NCBI GenBank assembly: GCA_017656185.1
Contig: JACDOK010000004.1
Coordinates: forward strand, 1-64,000
Direction: 5' to 3'
DNA: 64,000 nucleotides
DNA from: Peptococcaceae bacterium
GTDB lineage: Bacteria > Bacillota > Desulfotomaculia > Desulfotomaculales > JACDOK01
Of this stretch, positions 24,738 to 32,945 are shown piece by piece (positions within the stretch are counted from its first letter, which is position 1; every line of letters starts with the position of its first letter). The notes beneath the pieces are model-generated. The model searched no databases. It was not told the DNA's origin and saw only the letters and a list, made by a program, of their open reading frames with translations. Made by a program: the position numbers and the translations under genes.

Positions 24738-25745
24738 CTACTTAAAATATACGTCGGCAGGCATTCCGGGCCAGAGCTTATCCTGCCCATCCTTGATCTC
24801 GACCTTAACCTTAAACACCAAGCGCACCCGGTCCTCCTCGGTCTGTACGTTTTTCGGGGTAAACTCGGCCTTTGGCGCGATAAACGTTACTTGGCCCTTA
24901 AACCGCTTGTTAGGGTAACTATCAACCATAACTTCTACCTGCTGGCCCAACTTGACCTCGCTTAAGCGATTTTCGGGGACATAGGTATAAAGGTAAAGAT
25001 GGCTGGTATCTGCAAGGGTTACCACTTCGGCTCCCGGCTTAATGACTTCCCCTTCCTTAAAGTTACAGGTCATTACGGTACCGGATGCGGGAGCACGCAA
25101 TACAGTCTTAGACAGGTTTAATTCCGCCAGGCGAACCACCGCTTCGGCAGCGTCAACCTGAGCTTCCAATTGCTTTATCGTTTCTGACCGTGCCCCTGCC
25201 CGTAAAAGGTCCAGCCGGCTTTGGGCCGCTTTTAGCCTGGCTTTAGCAGTCTCAAGGCGATGTTGTGCTTTTGCCGCCTTATTTTCCTGAATTTGTAGTT
25301 CGTATTCCGTTACCGCCCCTTGCCCAGCCAATTGCCGGTACTTTTCCAGGGTATCCTGCTGCAGGTTGAAATCCGTCCTAGCTGCTTCAACTTCAGCCTC
25401 AAGGCCCTTTACCTCCTGCTGCGCGGCGGCAATCTCTTGCGTGCGGCTGCCCGCCTTGACTTCGGCCAACTTGGCCCGGGCCTTGTCTAAGCCCGCTACC
25501 GCTTGCGCCACCTGTGTTTCCATTTCTGTCACCGCGAGACGCGCTATCTCCTGTCCTTTCTCAACAACATCCCCTTCGCTTACCAAAACCTGTGCCAGGG
25601 TGCCTCCTACTTCGGCTACCACTCGTACCTCGTTGGCTTCAACAGTGCCACTGGTCTTTAAAGTTTCTTTACCCGAAACACACCCAGATACAAAAACGCT
25701 CAACAACAGTAGCAGTAAACCGGTAAAAAAAAGACGTCCTCGCAC
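24738..25745 (-). CDS. HlyD-family membrane fusion lipoprotein
   Basis: 335 residues. Lipobox VFVSGCVSG, biotinyl-lipoyl-like halves (VVAEVGGTLAQVLVSEGDVV and VLRAPASGTVMTCNFKEGEV) flanking a long coiled coil (about residues 75-195, rich in Ala, Gln, Glu). Periplasmic adaptors of this YbhG type work with ABC-2 exporters. First gene of the four-gene efflux operon. In a Bacillota with one membrane it probably acts as an extracytoplasmic stabiliser; in diderm relatives it would span the periplasm. Confidence 0.88.
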   Translation of the reverse strand: MRGRLFFTGLLLLLLSVFVSGCVSGKETLKTSGTVEANEVRVVAEVGGTLAQVLVSEGDVVEKGQEIARLAVTEMETQVAQAVAGLDKARAKLAEVKAGSRTQEIAAAQQEVKGLEAEVEAARTDFNLQQDTLEKYRQLAGQGAVTEYELQIQENKAAKAQHRLETAKARLKAAQSRLDLLRAGARSETIKQLEAQVDAAEAVVRLAELNLSKTVLRAPASGTVMTCNFKEGEVIKPGAEVVTLADTSHLYLYTYVPENRLSEVKLGQQVEVMVDSYPNKRFKGQVTFIAPKAEFTPKNVQTEEDRVRLVFKVKVEIKDGQDKLWPGMPADVYFK

Positions 25746-25914
25746 TCTACTCCTTCCCCCTTAGGTAAACCACCTAAACTATTTTAGTTTACTTAGTATC
25801 ATTATAAATGATCCACCAAGACTTAACAATAGTTTTTTTGAGGTTAGTAGAATATACCGCCCTGATTTTTACTGTTATAATGACTATAGAATTAAATTTG
25901 AGGAGGTCGTACCC

Positions 25915-26475
25915 TTGAAAAAAAGAAAACCCCCAAAGGGTTTCCCTATCATTCTAATTCTTATCGTTCTTACGCTCGCAGTCTCAGCTGCGGGCTGTCA
26001 AAACCCAGGGGCTAAACCTGCCCCGGAAAAAAAACAACGAGAAACTACAGTAGAACTCACCCTTTACTTCGGCGACGACCAGGCGATGTACCTTGTACCT
26101 GAAACTCGCCAGGTCACCAAAACAGACGAAACCCTCGAAGAGTTAATCATCCAAGCCTTAATTGACGGGCCTGCGACCAAAGAACTTACGCGCACTGTCC
26201 CCAAAGAAACCAAACTGCTCTCAATATCAGTCGCGGACGGCGTGGCATATGCCAATTTCTCCCAGGAACTTAAAACCAAACACTGGGGAGGCTCAGCCGG
26301 AGAAATGATGACGATATATTCCATCGTTAACTCCCTGGCGAGATTGGAAGGCATTGAAAAGGTGCAGTTTCTTATCGAAGGGAATAAAGAAGAAAGTATC
26401 TTCGGACATATGTATACAGGCGAACCCATCGAGCCCAATTGGAACCTGGTGAAGAGAGGACAAGGTTCTGCGTGA
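25915..26475 (+). CDS. GerMN-domain lipoprotein
   Basis: 186 residues, TTG 25915 behind GAGGAGG. Lipobox SAAGCQN, then a GerMN/sporulation-type domain (ETTVELTLYFGDDQAMYLVPE ... LEELIIQALIDGP ... ISVADGVAYANFSQEL). GerM-type proteins act at the outer forespore membrane or cell envelope in sporulation and germination. Monocistronic; divergent from the efflux operon and convergent with the HD-GYP gene. Confidence 0.8.
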   Translation: MKKRKPPKGFPIILILIVLTLAVSAAGCQNPGAKPAPEKKQRETTVELTLYFGDDQAMYLVPETRQVTKTDETLEELIIQALIDGPATKELTRTVPKETKLLSISVADGVAYANFSQELKTKHWGGSAGEMMTIYSIVNSLARLEGIEKVQFLIEGNKEESIFGHMYTGEPIEPNWNLVKRGQGSA

Positions 26476-26488
26476 TCTTGTCCTCTGT

Positions 26489-28222
26489 TTACCCGCAACT
26501 ACCTATTTGCCTTAACTCAAAATGCTGCCGCGCGTTTAAGGACTTATATCCCACCACCTCTTCGACAAATACACGTGCCAGTTTGGGATCATAATATTTG
26601 CCGGCACCGCCTAAAATCTCCCGGCAAGCCTCTTCTCTGGATTTACCCTTGCTGTAAGGGCGGTCGCTTACCATGGCATCGAAACTATCAACGATCCGCA
26701 AGATACGTGCCTGCAGCGGTATGTCACTACCCTTGAGGCCATCAGGGTAACCGGTGCCGTCATAATTCTCGTGGTGAGCCCTGATGACCGGCGCCAGTGA
26801 AGCCAGAAAAGGAATCGAGCGTACGATCTCGCCGCCCCAAACGGGGTGCTGTTGCATCAACTGCCATTCTTCCTTGCTGAGCTTACCGCACTTATTCAAT
26901 ACTTTCCGGTCAATTTCCACCTTTCCTATGTCATGTAAGTAGGCCGCAAATGCGAGATTACTCCGGTCCTTTTCGTCCAGCCCAATAGCTGCCCCCAGGT
27001 CACTGGCATACTTGACCACCCTTTCGGAGTGACCGTAGGTATACGCATCTTTAGCGTTAATCACCAGGATCAAAGTCTTGACGGAATGCAGGATTCTTCT
27101 TTCCGGCGATTCCAGGCTACGGTAAAGCTGGTCGAAAACCGAAGAATAAACTTCAACCCTATTCTTGCTGCCAAACTTAGCCTTATAGAGAGCGTGATCG
27201 GCCAGGGCAAGCAACTCGTCGGCACTATCAGCGTGTTCGGGATACGCCGCTATCCCCAGGAATACCGTCAGACAGCCGTTCGGTTGGTGTTCCGCACCAT
27301 CAAATGGAGTTGCGGAAATCTTGTGCCTGACAGCCTCGGCCGTTTTGCAAGCCTCCCGGCTGCTCCGGCCCGGCAGGATTATGCCAAACTTTTCGCCGCC
27401 GTAACGCGCGACAACGGCTTCCGGTGCTATGCCCGTAACGGCATCCTCAATGCACCGGCTGACCCTGACAATCACCCGGTCCCCCTTTAGATGCCCGTGG
27501 GCGTCATTATAAAACTTGAAGTCGTCAATATCCGCCAAAATTACCGCCAATGGTTCCCCGCTGTGCTTCGCAGCTTGAAGCGACTGCTGTAACCGCTCAT
27601 GAAAATGGCGGTGGTTGTAAAGATTGGTAAGGCTGTCGCGGTTCACCCTTTCAGCCAGGTTATTAATGTAGGCCGTTTCCGTGTCGGTAATACCGCCGAA
27701 AACCCATCCCACCGCAACAATTAAGGCCCCCAGCAGCGCATCGGGGTAGAGTACATTCACGCCGGAGTATAAAACGTCAATTCCTAACAGGAAACCGGCA
27801 CCGACCACCCCGGTCAGCGCACCCACCTTCTGCCCGTAAAAAGTGGCTCCCATAAAAACGGGTACCACCAGAATGAACTTCATGGCACTAATCGTACCGC
27901 CTGTGATAAAAATCGTACCGGATGCCAGCAGGAGAGGCAATCCAATAGTATATAGATCCCAAAAGCCTAATTTTGATATAGATCCCGCACTACGAATAGT
28001 TAAATCCCTGTTCTCAATACCGTTTATGAGTAATGCCATGGCAGCAAAGACACCTGTACACACAAGTGAATATAACGGGTTCATAAAGTATTTAACAGAA
28101 TCCCATCCCCTCTGTGCTAGTGATGTAACAAAAGATAATACCAGAATTAAAACGGCGATAATATTAATGCAAAGTATATAGTTTTTCAGCTTTTTTTTTC
28201 GTTCTAACCCGGGATTTTTCAA
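26489..28222 (-). CDS. Membrane GGDEF (degenerate) and HD-GYP protein
   Basis: 577 residues, TTG 28222 behind GAGGGATCC. About six N-terminal membrane helices (residues 15-180), a GGDEF domain (~200-355) and an HD-GYP domain (~375-560). The cyclase signature reads RYGGEKFG, so the GG[D/E]EF motif has Lys instead of its second acid and is probably inactive or only GTP-binding. HD-GYP signatures HDIGKVEID and HHENYDGTGYPDGLKG are intact, so c-di-GMP hydrolysis is the likely activity. Lies convergent with the GerMN gene and just downstream of the agr locus. Confidence 0.85.
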   Translation of the reverse strand: MKNPGLERKKKLKNYILCINIIAVLILVLSFVTSLAQRGWDSVKYFMNPLYSLVCTGVFAAMALLINGIENRDLTIRSAGSISKLGFWDLYTIGLPLLLASGTIFITGGTISAMKFILVVPVFMGATFYGQKVGALTGVVGAGFLLGIDVLYSGVNVLYPDALLGALIVAVGWVFGGITDTETAYINNLAERVNRDSLTNLYNHRHFHERLQQSLQAAKHSGEPLAVILADIDDFKFYNDAHGHLKGDRVIVRVSRCIEDAVTGIAPEAVVARYGGEKFGIILPGRSSREACKTAEAVRHKISATPFDGAEHQPNGCLTVFLGIAAYPEHADSADELLALADHALYKAKFGSKNRVEVYSSVFDQLYRSLESPERRILHSVKTLILVINAKDAYTYGHSERVVKYASDLGAAIGLDEKDRSNLAFAAYLHDIGKVEIDRKVLNKCGKLSKEEWQLMQQHPVWGGEIVRSIPFLASLAPVIRAHHENYDGTGYPDGLKGSDIPLQARILRIVDSFDAMVSDRPYSKGKSREEACREILGGAGKYYDPKLARVFVEEVVGYKSLNARQHFELRQIGSCG

Positions 28223-28279
28223 GTGGATCCCTCACTGTTTACCAACATTGAAGAGGTGGCCTTCCAGCCACCCCCGTAA

Positions 28280-28414
28280 CTAATACTTAGCCAGTTTTTC
28301 TGGCATGTCGGGCTGGTAGTGAACCCACAGACATGCCGAAGCCGCGGTGACATTGGCTAGCAAAACTAGAATACTCGTAACTTTCAACAGGATTAAGTAT
28401 TTAATGCGCCCCAT
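28280..28414 (-). CDS. agrD: AgrD-like cyclic lactone autoinducer precursor (44 aa)
   Basis: ATG 28414 behind AAAAGGAGGTG. The peptide has an amphipathic leader (MGRIKYLILLKVTSILVLLA), then SACLWVHYQ with a single Cys28 for a (thio)lactone ring, and an acidic Pro-containing tail PDMPEKL like the AgrB recognition tail. It lies 28 bases after agrB on the same strand. The signal would be cut out, cyclised at Cys28 and exported by AgrB. The exact ring end is not readable. Confidence 0.85.
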   Translation of the reverse strand: MGRIKYLILLKVTSILVLLANVTAASACLWVHYQPDMPEKLAKY

Positions 28415-28441
28415 ACCTTCACCTCCTTTTTAACATCTAAG

Positions 28442-29065
28442 TCACACCCTGATGACCTTTCCGAAAACAACATCTATACCTTCCATCAACCACTGCCCCG
28501 GACGTGAAATGACAAAAGTCTGCCACAGAAGGCCGATAGACAGGGCCAACACTAGCACAATATTACCGGTAAAGTAAAGAACAAGCTGTATCACTATCAA
28601 CCCCAAAGCAAATAACATCGATAATTTCTTTAACCGCCGCTGGTGGTGCATTGTCCTGATGGGCTTGGCCGGCGTATCAACCGGGGCCAAGCGCCAAAAT
28701 ACAACCAAGGCCAGCAGCCCGTTACCCAAAATCACGGGCAAAACAACATTACTATGCAAAACAGATGCCATATAGATACTGAGTTTGGCTAACATCGGAA
28801 AGATGGCGGTTGTCAAAATCGCACACCGCCACGCGGAACTGAGGTGTGCTCCCCCGGCTACAAACCGCAGCACTACTGCTAGTATAATTAAGAGCAGAGT
28901 AACAGGTAGACAGTCTAATAACCAACTAAGCGTCAAAGCGCCTGCTAACCCGACCAAGTTAACTAATAGCGTTTCTAATCCAAAAGTAATAATATCCCGT
29001 GTATCCTGGTCCAGTTCCATTTCCTGACCTAAATATTCAGATACTTTTCTTGCCAATTGCTTCAT
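28442..29065 (-). CDS. agrB: AgrB-like peptide-processing membrane protease
   Basis: About 207 residues, from ATG 29065 (GTG 29077 also possible; neither has a strong ribosome site, so coupling to the upstream gene is likely). AgrB family features: cytoplasmic N-terminus, RFVAGGAHLSSAWRCAILT with the catalytic His and Cys, then four to five membrane helices and HHQRRLKKLSMLFA. It cleaves AgrD and forms the cyclic peptide. Between a five-helix membrane gene and agrD. Confidence 0.88.
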   Translation of the reverse strand: MKQLARKVSEYLGQEMELDQDTRDIITFGLETLLVNLVGLAGALTLSWLLDCLPVTLLLIILAVVLRFVAGGAHLSSAWRCAILTTAIFPMLAKLSIYMASVLHSNVVLPVILGNGLLALVVFWRLAPVDTPAKPIRTMHHQRRLKKLSMLFALGLIVIQLVLYFTGNIVLVLALSIGLLWQTFVISRPGQWLMEGIDVVFGKVIRV

Positions 29066-29080
29066 TAACAACACCACTAG

Positions 29081-29548
29081 CTAATTATTAATTATTAGAT
29101 TTCCTTTAATTAAGTTGATCCGGTTCTTAACTATGGCCGTAATAAAGAGCAATATTACCTGGGGTATGCCAGAAATAATCCACCTCACACTATTGCTTCT
29201 TATTTCCGTGTAAGTTACCCCCCAGATAATCTCCAAGACTTGTGTACATACCACTTCAAAAATAATGACACAGGCCATAGCAACAAATACACCATATAAG
29301 GCTCTTAAGAACCTGATATGAATCCAATAATTTAAGACTATAGCTACAAAAATACACCCGATAATAGAATGCAAACCAAAAGGAATAGGCAGCATACGTA
29401 GCCCAAAAACAAATAGTCCTAGCAACATACCAATCACAATAATTTTGGGCCATTGCAAAGGAAAGCACGCAAATGCAAAACAAACTGCTACCATAGCAAT
29501 ACACTCCGGGATCCCCTGGATGAACAGTTTAATCAACGTTATTTCCAT
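29081..29548 (-). CDS. Five-helix membrane protein of the agr locus (A)
   Basis: 155 residues, five predicted helices. KLFIQGIPECIAMVAVCFAF, LRMLPIPFGLHSIIG and IISGIPQVILLF align well with the plus-strand protein at 29840, so the two are paralogues. The fold resembles the membrane sensor half of AgrC-type receptors without a kinase. Directly upstream of agrB on the same strand. It may be a stand-alone peptide receptor or partner of the kinase at 30346. Confidence 0.7.
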   Translation of the reverse strand: MEITLIKLFIQGIPECIAMVAVCFAFACFPLQWPKIIVIGMLLGLFVFGLRMLPIPFGLHSIIGCIFVAIVLNYWIHIRFLRALYGVFVAMACVIIFEVVCTQVLEIIWGVTYTEIRSNSVRWIISGIPQVILLFITAIVKNRINLIKGNLIINN

Positions 29549-29839
29549 GTCTAGTTACGGCACCTACCTTTCAAATTTTCAGGTAGGTGTTCGACATTTT
29601 CCTATGATTTCCTTGTTTTTTCGACAGATTTAGCCCAATTGCTGCGATTGCCGGGGATTTACCAGTGGTAAATTTTTCTGTGGGTATTTCGACATTCCCT
29701 TATATTTCCCTACTTAGAATTAAAAAATTTTTTCTTTTGTCGGATGTTTTTTCCAGTAATGGTTTAACCGAGGAAGGATATCGATAAATTTCCGTAGAAT
29801 AATAATGGTTATGTTTAATACCACTTTTTGGGGTGAGAT
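29549..29839. promoter_or_regulatory. Divergent promoter region with three Spo0A-box-like sites
   Basis: TTCGACA (reverse complement of the 0A box TGTCGAA) occurs exactly at 29590-29596, 29620-29626 and 29688-29694; a near match TGTCGGA is at 29739-29745. The region separates two divergent agr-locus genes. Confidence 0.6.
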
Positions 29840-30322
29840 TTGTTGCCCATTCCCCCAGAAGTACTGCTAATACAAGGTATCCCCGAGCTTCTCGGAGTGG
29901 TATTGTTTACTCTTGCCATCCTGGGGTTGCCATGGCAAGCCCGGCAGGTGTCATTATTAACGCTAGTTCCTCTGACGGCCATATACCTTATACGTTTACT
30001 GCCCCTTCCTTTCGGCGTCCACACCGTAATAGGTCTGATCTTACTGTCCGCGATGATCACGTGGTTGTCCCGGCAGCAGCCGCGTCCAGTTTTAATCGCG
30101 GCAACCCTTTCCGTTATCACATTTCTGGTTCTGGAGAACACTACTTTAATTATTATTCATATGGCGGGGACCAGCATTACTGAGTTGGCGGAACGCCCCG
30201 TGCTCTGGGCCCTTACAGGCTTACCGCATGCGTTCTGCATGATAGGCGTTGCCTTACTGATTCACCTGAGGGGGCGGCCGGCTTTTTTGTCGAAACTCGG
30301 GTTTCAAAACGGTAATAATTAA
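29840..30322 (+). CDS. Five-helix membrane protein of the agr locus (B)
   Basis: 160 residues, TTG 29840 (or 29843) behind GGGGTGAG. LLIQGIPELLGVVLFTLAILGLPW, IRLLPLPFGVHTVIG and WALTGLPHAFCMIG match the minus-strand paralogue. Encoded 23 bases before the KinB-like kinase, suggesting that membrane sensing and kinase parts are separate polypeptides in one operon. Function otherwise unknown. Confidence 0.7.
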   Translation: MLPIPPEVLLIQGIPELLGVVLFTLAILGLPWQARQVSLLTLVPLTAIYLIRLLPLPFGVHTVIGLILLSAMITWLSRQQPRPVLIAATLSVITFLVLENTTLIIIHMAGTSITELAERPVLWALTGLPHAFCMIGVALLIHLRGRPAFLSKLGFQNGNN

Positions 30323-30345
30323 TTTAGTTTGGTAGGGTATAAATT

Positions 30346-32280
30346 ATGTCACAGGACCAACACCGGATAATTTTATCCTGGCGTGAGCATATATGGACGG
30401 CCCATTACTTATCGTTCCTTACGGTACTGTTTATTTTTCTGCTCTATTTGCCTATCAACTGGTTCCCTACTATAAGAAACATTCCGGCTCCTTTATTACT
30501 CATGTTCGGGCTTGTGGGAATGTTAATGTATTTTCAGTACGTTTTGTCCAAGAAGACATTAACAACGGCATTTCCGGAACTCTCACTGATCAACTTTACT
30601 TACGCCGCTGTTTCCCTTACTCTCGTCTACCTCACTGTTAATATTACCGGCGGGCCAGCGAGCAATTTTAAAATCATAATGCTGGTTCCCGTAGTACTAT
30701 GTGCCTTGAATTGCGGTTTTCACCCCACACTTTTCGTCGCAGGCATCAGCGGCGGCATTATCCTGGCCCAAGACAGCTTGGCCCATATGGATGCCGCCAT
30801 AATACAGCAGGACCTGGCACTCATCTTTGCTACCGCCATAACCGGATGGATCCTGGCGCGGACAACCCATCTCGCTAAAGAAACCACACAATCGCTGGCT
30901 CGAGAAAAACAAAACCTGCTTACCGTCCTGGATCATCTACCGATGGCTATCGCCCTGTTAGACCGGGATAACCGTACATGCTATTACAACAAGCAGATGG
31001 CAAAGCTCACCGGGTATCCAGCAGCCGATGATAACCTGTTACTTACGGTCCTAACTAGAACCCTGCAAATGAATATCCCATCCGAAACTATTTGTGAAAG
31101 AATTTCACAGGGACTCCCGGTAGACACAAAGGGCTGGGTCTTAGTCAACGGCAAAACAATCCACATTTGTGGCAAGTTCTGCCCCATTGAATGCGACCCA
31201 GGCAATCAAAGCACCCTGGTGCTGATAAAGGACGTTACACCGGAAATTCAACTGGAAGAAGTCCAAACACACAGCCAGCAAATACTGGAAGTGTTAGACC
31301 TAGCGGTAATATACCTGGAGTCCGGGCGTGTTCAAATTTTCAACAGAGCGGCGGAAAAACTATTTAATACACAGGCCTCGGACATCAAAGACCTCAGCCC
31401 AAGGGAAATCTGGTCTCACCTCGGATTTAAACCGGAACAGGCTAATGTACTCCGGGGGCCCGGGGTTAAGAACCTCGAGTTAGAAGTGAAAAACAAGTAT
31501 CTTCTCGTCAATAAGGTTATCCTCCATTCCAGCACCGGTACTATAAATGGCGAACTGTTTCTCTTTAATGATGTTACCAGGAATAAAATGCTGGAAAAAG
31601 AACTAAATAAGGCTTCTACATTATCAGCGGTAGGAGAAATGGCAGCCGGTATTGCCCACGAGATTAGAAATCCCCTGACCAGCATCAGGGGATTTGCCCA
31701 ACTCATTTTAGAAAAAGACGATCAGAAGACTATTGCGGAGATAAAGCCATATCTCGACATGGCCCTTGGGGAGCTTGACCGGGTCAGCAAGCTGGTAACC
31801 GATATGCTCCAATTGGCCAAACCCAAGGAACCTGTATTCGAAAAGCTAAACTGGAACGCCTTATGTGAACGTGTCTTAAAATTCGCTACCAGTGAGGCCC
31901 AACGTTTAGATGTTACAATTACATACGCATTTGACCCGAACCTGTCTCCCGTGTATGGCGATGCCGAAAAACTCACCCAGGTGGTATTAAACATACTCAA
32001 TAATGCTCTACAAGCCTGTGCCGGGGGAGGACAGGTGCATTTGAAAACATATTACCGGCAAAACACCATCCACCTTGATATCACGGATAACGGTCCGGGT
32101 ATTCCACCAGATGATCTGGAAAAAATCTTCCTACCCTTTTACACTACTAAAGACGACGGAACTGGGTTGGGGCTGCCCATCTGCAACAGAATTATTAGCG
32201 AACACCAGGGTTCAATTAACGTAGACAGCAGCTCTTCAGGAACCACCTTTACTATTTGCCTTCCCGCTCTGGACGATTAG
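30346..32280 (+). CDS. Membrane sensor histidine kinase, KinB/KinA-like
   Basis: 644 residues. Six membrane helices (residues ~25-175), two PAS-like regions (~190-300 and ~305-405), HisKA with phospho-His in GIAHEIRNPLTSIRGFAQLI (~430-450), and HATPase with NILNNALQA, ITDNGPGIPP, TGLGLPIC. This layout with HEIRNPLTSI is typical of orphan sporulation kinases that phosphorylate Spo0F or Spo0A. No response regulator is adjacent. Spo0A-box-like sites upstream would make a feedback loop. Its 3' end overlaps the convergent DtxR-like gene by 29 bases. Confidence 0.85.
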   Translation: MSQDQHRIILSWREHIWTAHYLSFLTVLFIFLLYLPINWFPTIRNIPAPLLLMFGLVGMLMYFQYVLSKKTLTTAFPELSLINFTYAAVSLTLVYLTVNITGGPASNFKIIMLVPVVLCALNCGFHPTLFVAGISGGIILAQDSLAHMDAAIIQQDLALIFATAITGWILARTTHLAKETTQSLAREKQNLLTVLDHLPMAIALLDRDNRTCYYNKQMAKLTGYPAADDNLLLTVLTRTLQMNIPSETICERISQGLPVDTKGWVLVNGKTIHICGKFCPIECDPGNQSTLVLIKDVTPEIQLEEVQTHSQQILEVLDLAVIYLESGRVQIFNRAAEKLFNTQASDIKDLSPREIWSHLGFKPEQANVLRGPGVKNLELEVKNKYLLVNKVILHSSTGTINGELFLFNDVTRNKMLEKELNKASTLSAVGEMAAGIAHEIRNPLTSIRGFAQLILEKDDQKTIAEIKPYLDMALGELDRVSKLVTDMLQLAKPKEPVFEKLNWNALCERVLKFATSEAQRLDVTITYAFDPNLSPVYGDAEKLTQVVLNILNNALQACAGGGQVHLKTYYRQNTIHLDITDNGPGIPPDDLEKIFLPFYTTKDDGTGLGLPICNRIISEHQGSINVDSSSSGTTFTICLPALDD

Positions 32281-32743
32281 CATTGCAGCACCCGTAGCAC
32301 TCCGGTCTCTCCCCGGTGACCACAAACCGTTTAAAGTTCTTTAAAAACCAGGCCTCATCCTGAGGACACTCTCGCACAAATTGGACAAATTTTACCAACC
32401 GGTCGCGGGTGGCCGGAGACAGGTGGTGCTCAATGCGACAGGCATCCTCTTCGGCAACTTCCCCACTTAAACCGAGCACCTCGCGAAAAAAGGCCGATAA
32501 CATTTGATGGCGCGCATATATTTCTTTCGCAACGGCCTCCCCTTTAGGTGTTAACTCAATATGGCCGTATTTTTCCTGCTCCACCAGGCCTTTCTCGGCT
32601 AGTGACTTTAAAGCGGCCACCACCGACGGCATTTTAACGTCAAGAAAACCTGCTACATCTTTGACCCTGATAACTTTTTGGGTTAAACCGATAACATGAA
32701 TGGCCTCCAGGTAATCCTCTATTGACTGGCTGTATCCGGTCAC
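32252..32743 (-). CDS. DtxR/MntR-family iron- or manganese-dependent repressor
   Basis: 163 residues, GTG 32743 behind AAAGGAG. N-terminal winged helix (SIEDYLEAIHVIG, VKMPSVVAALKSLAEKGLV) and metal-binding dimerisation domain (HQMLSAFFREVLGL, DACRIEHHLSP). C-terminal extension ECYGCCNANRPE adds three Cys not usual in the family. Last gene of the feoA-feoB-Cys-rich operon, so iron-responsive control of Feo is likely. Confidence 0.85.
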   Translation of the reverse strand: MTGYSQSIEDYLEAIHVIGLTQKVIRVKDVAGFLDVKMPSVVAALKSLAEKGLVEQEKYGHIELTPKGEAVAKEIYARHQMLSAFFREVLGLSGEVAEEDACRIEHHLSPATRDRLVKFVQFVRECPQDEAWFLKNFKRFVVTGERPECYGCCNANRPEREGK

Positions 32744-32744
32744 G

Positions 32745-32945
32745 CTAGGTCACTCCTTTGTCGCAGGAACGGCAGTGGCGACAGCTGCCACCACAGGTCC
32801 CTGCTAACATTGTATAGCAGCGGGGGCAACGTAGAGCCTGCCATTCTTTAACCTGATAACCACAAGTCCCGCACACAACAAATGACGCGATATCGCTCCT
32901 TTTACTGTCTCTCGGGTGCAGGCGTTTAATAATACCATTAATCAT
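32745..32945 (-). CDS. Cys-rich small protein of the feo operon (66 aa)
   Basis: ATG 32945 overlaps the stop of feoB (ATGA); the stop is one base from the DtxR-like start region. Contains eight Cys in zinc-ribbon-like pairs: VCGTCGYQ, RCPRCYTM, then GTCGGSCRHCRSC. It may bind iron, zinc or a cluster and occupies the place FeoC takes in other bacteria, but it does not look like FeoC. Function is inferred only from context. Confidence 0.7.
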   Translation of the reverse strand: MINGIIKRLHPRDSKRSDIASFVVCGTCGYQVKEWQALRCPRCYTMLAGTCGGSCRHCRSCDKGVT

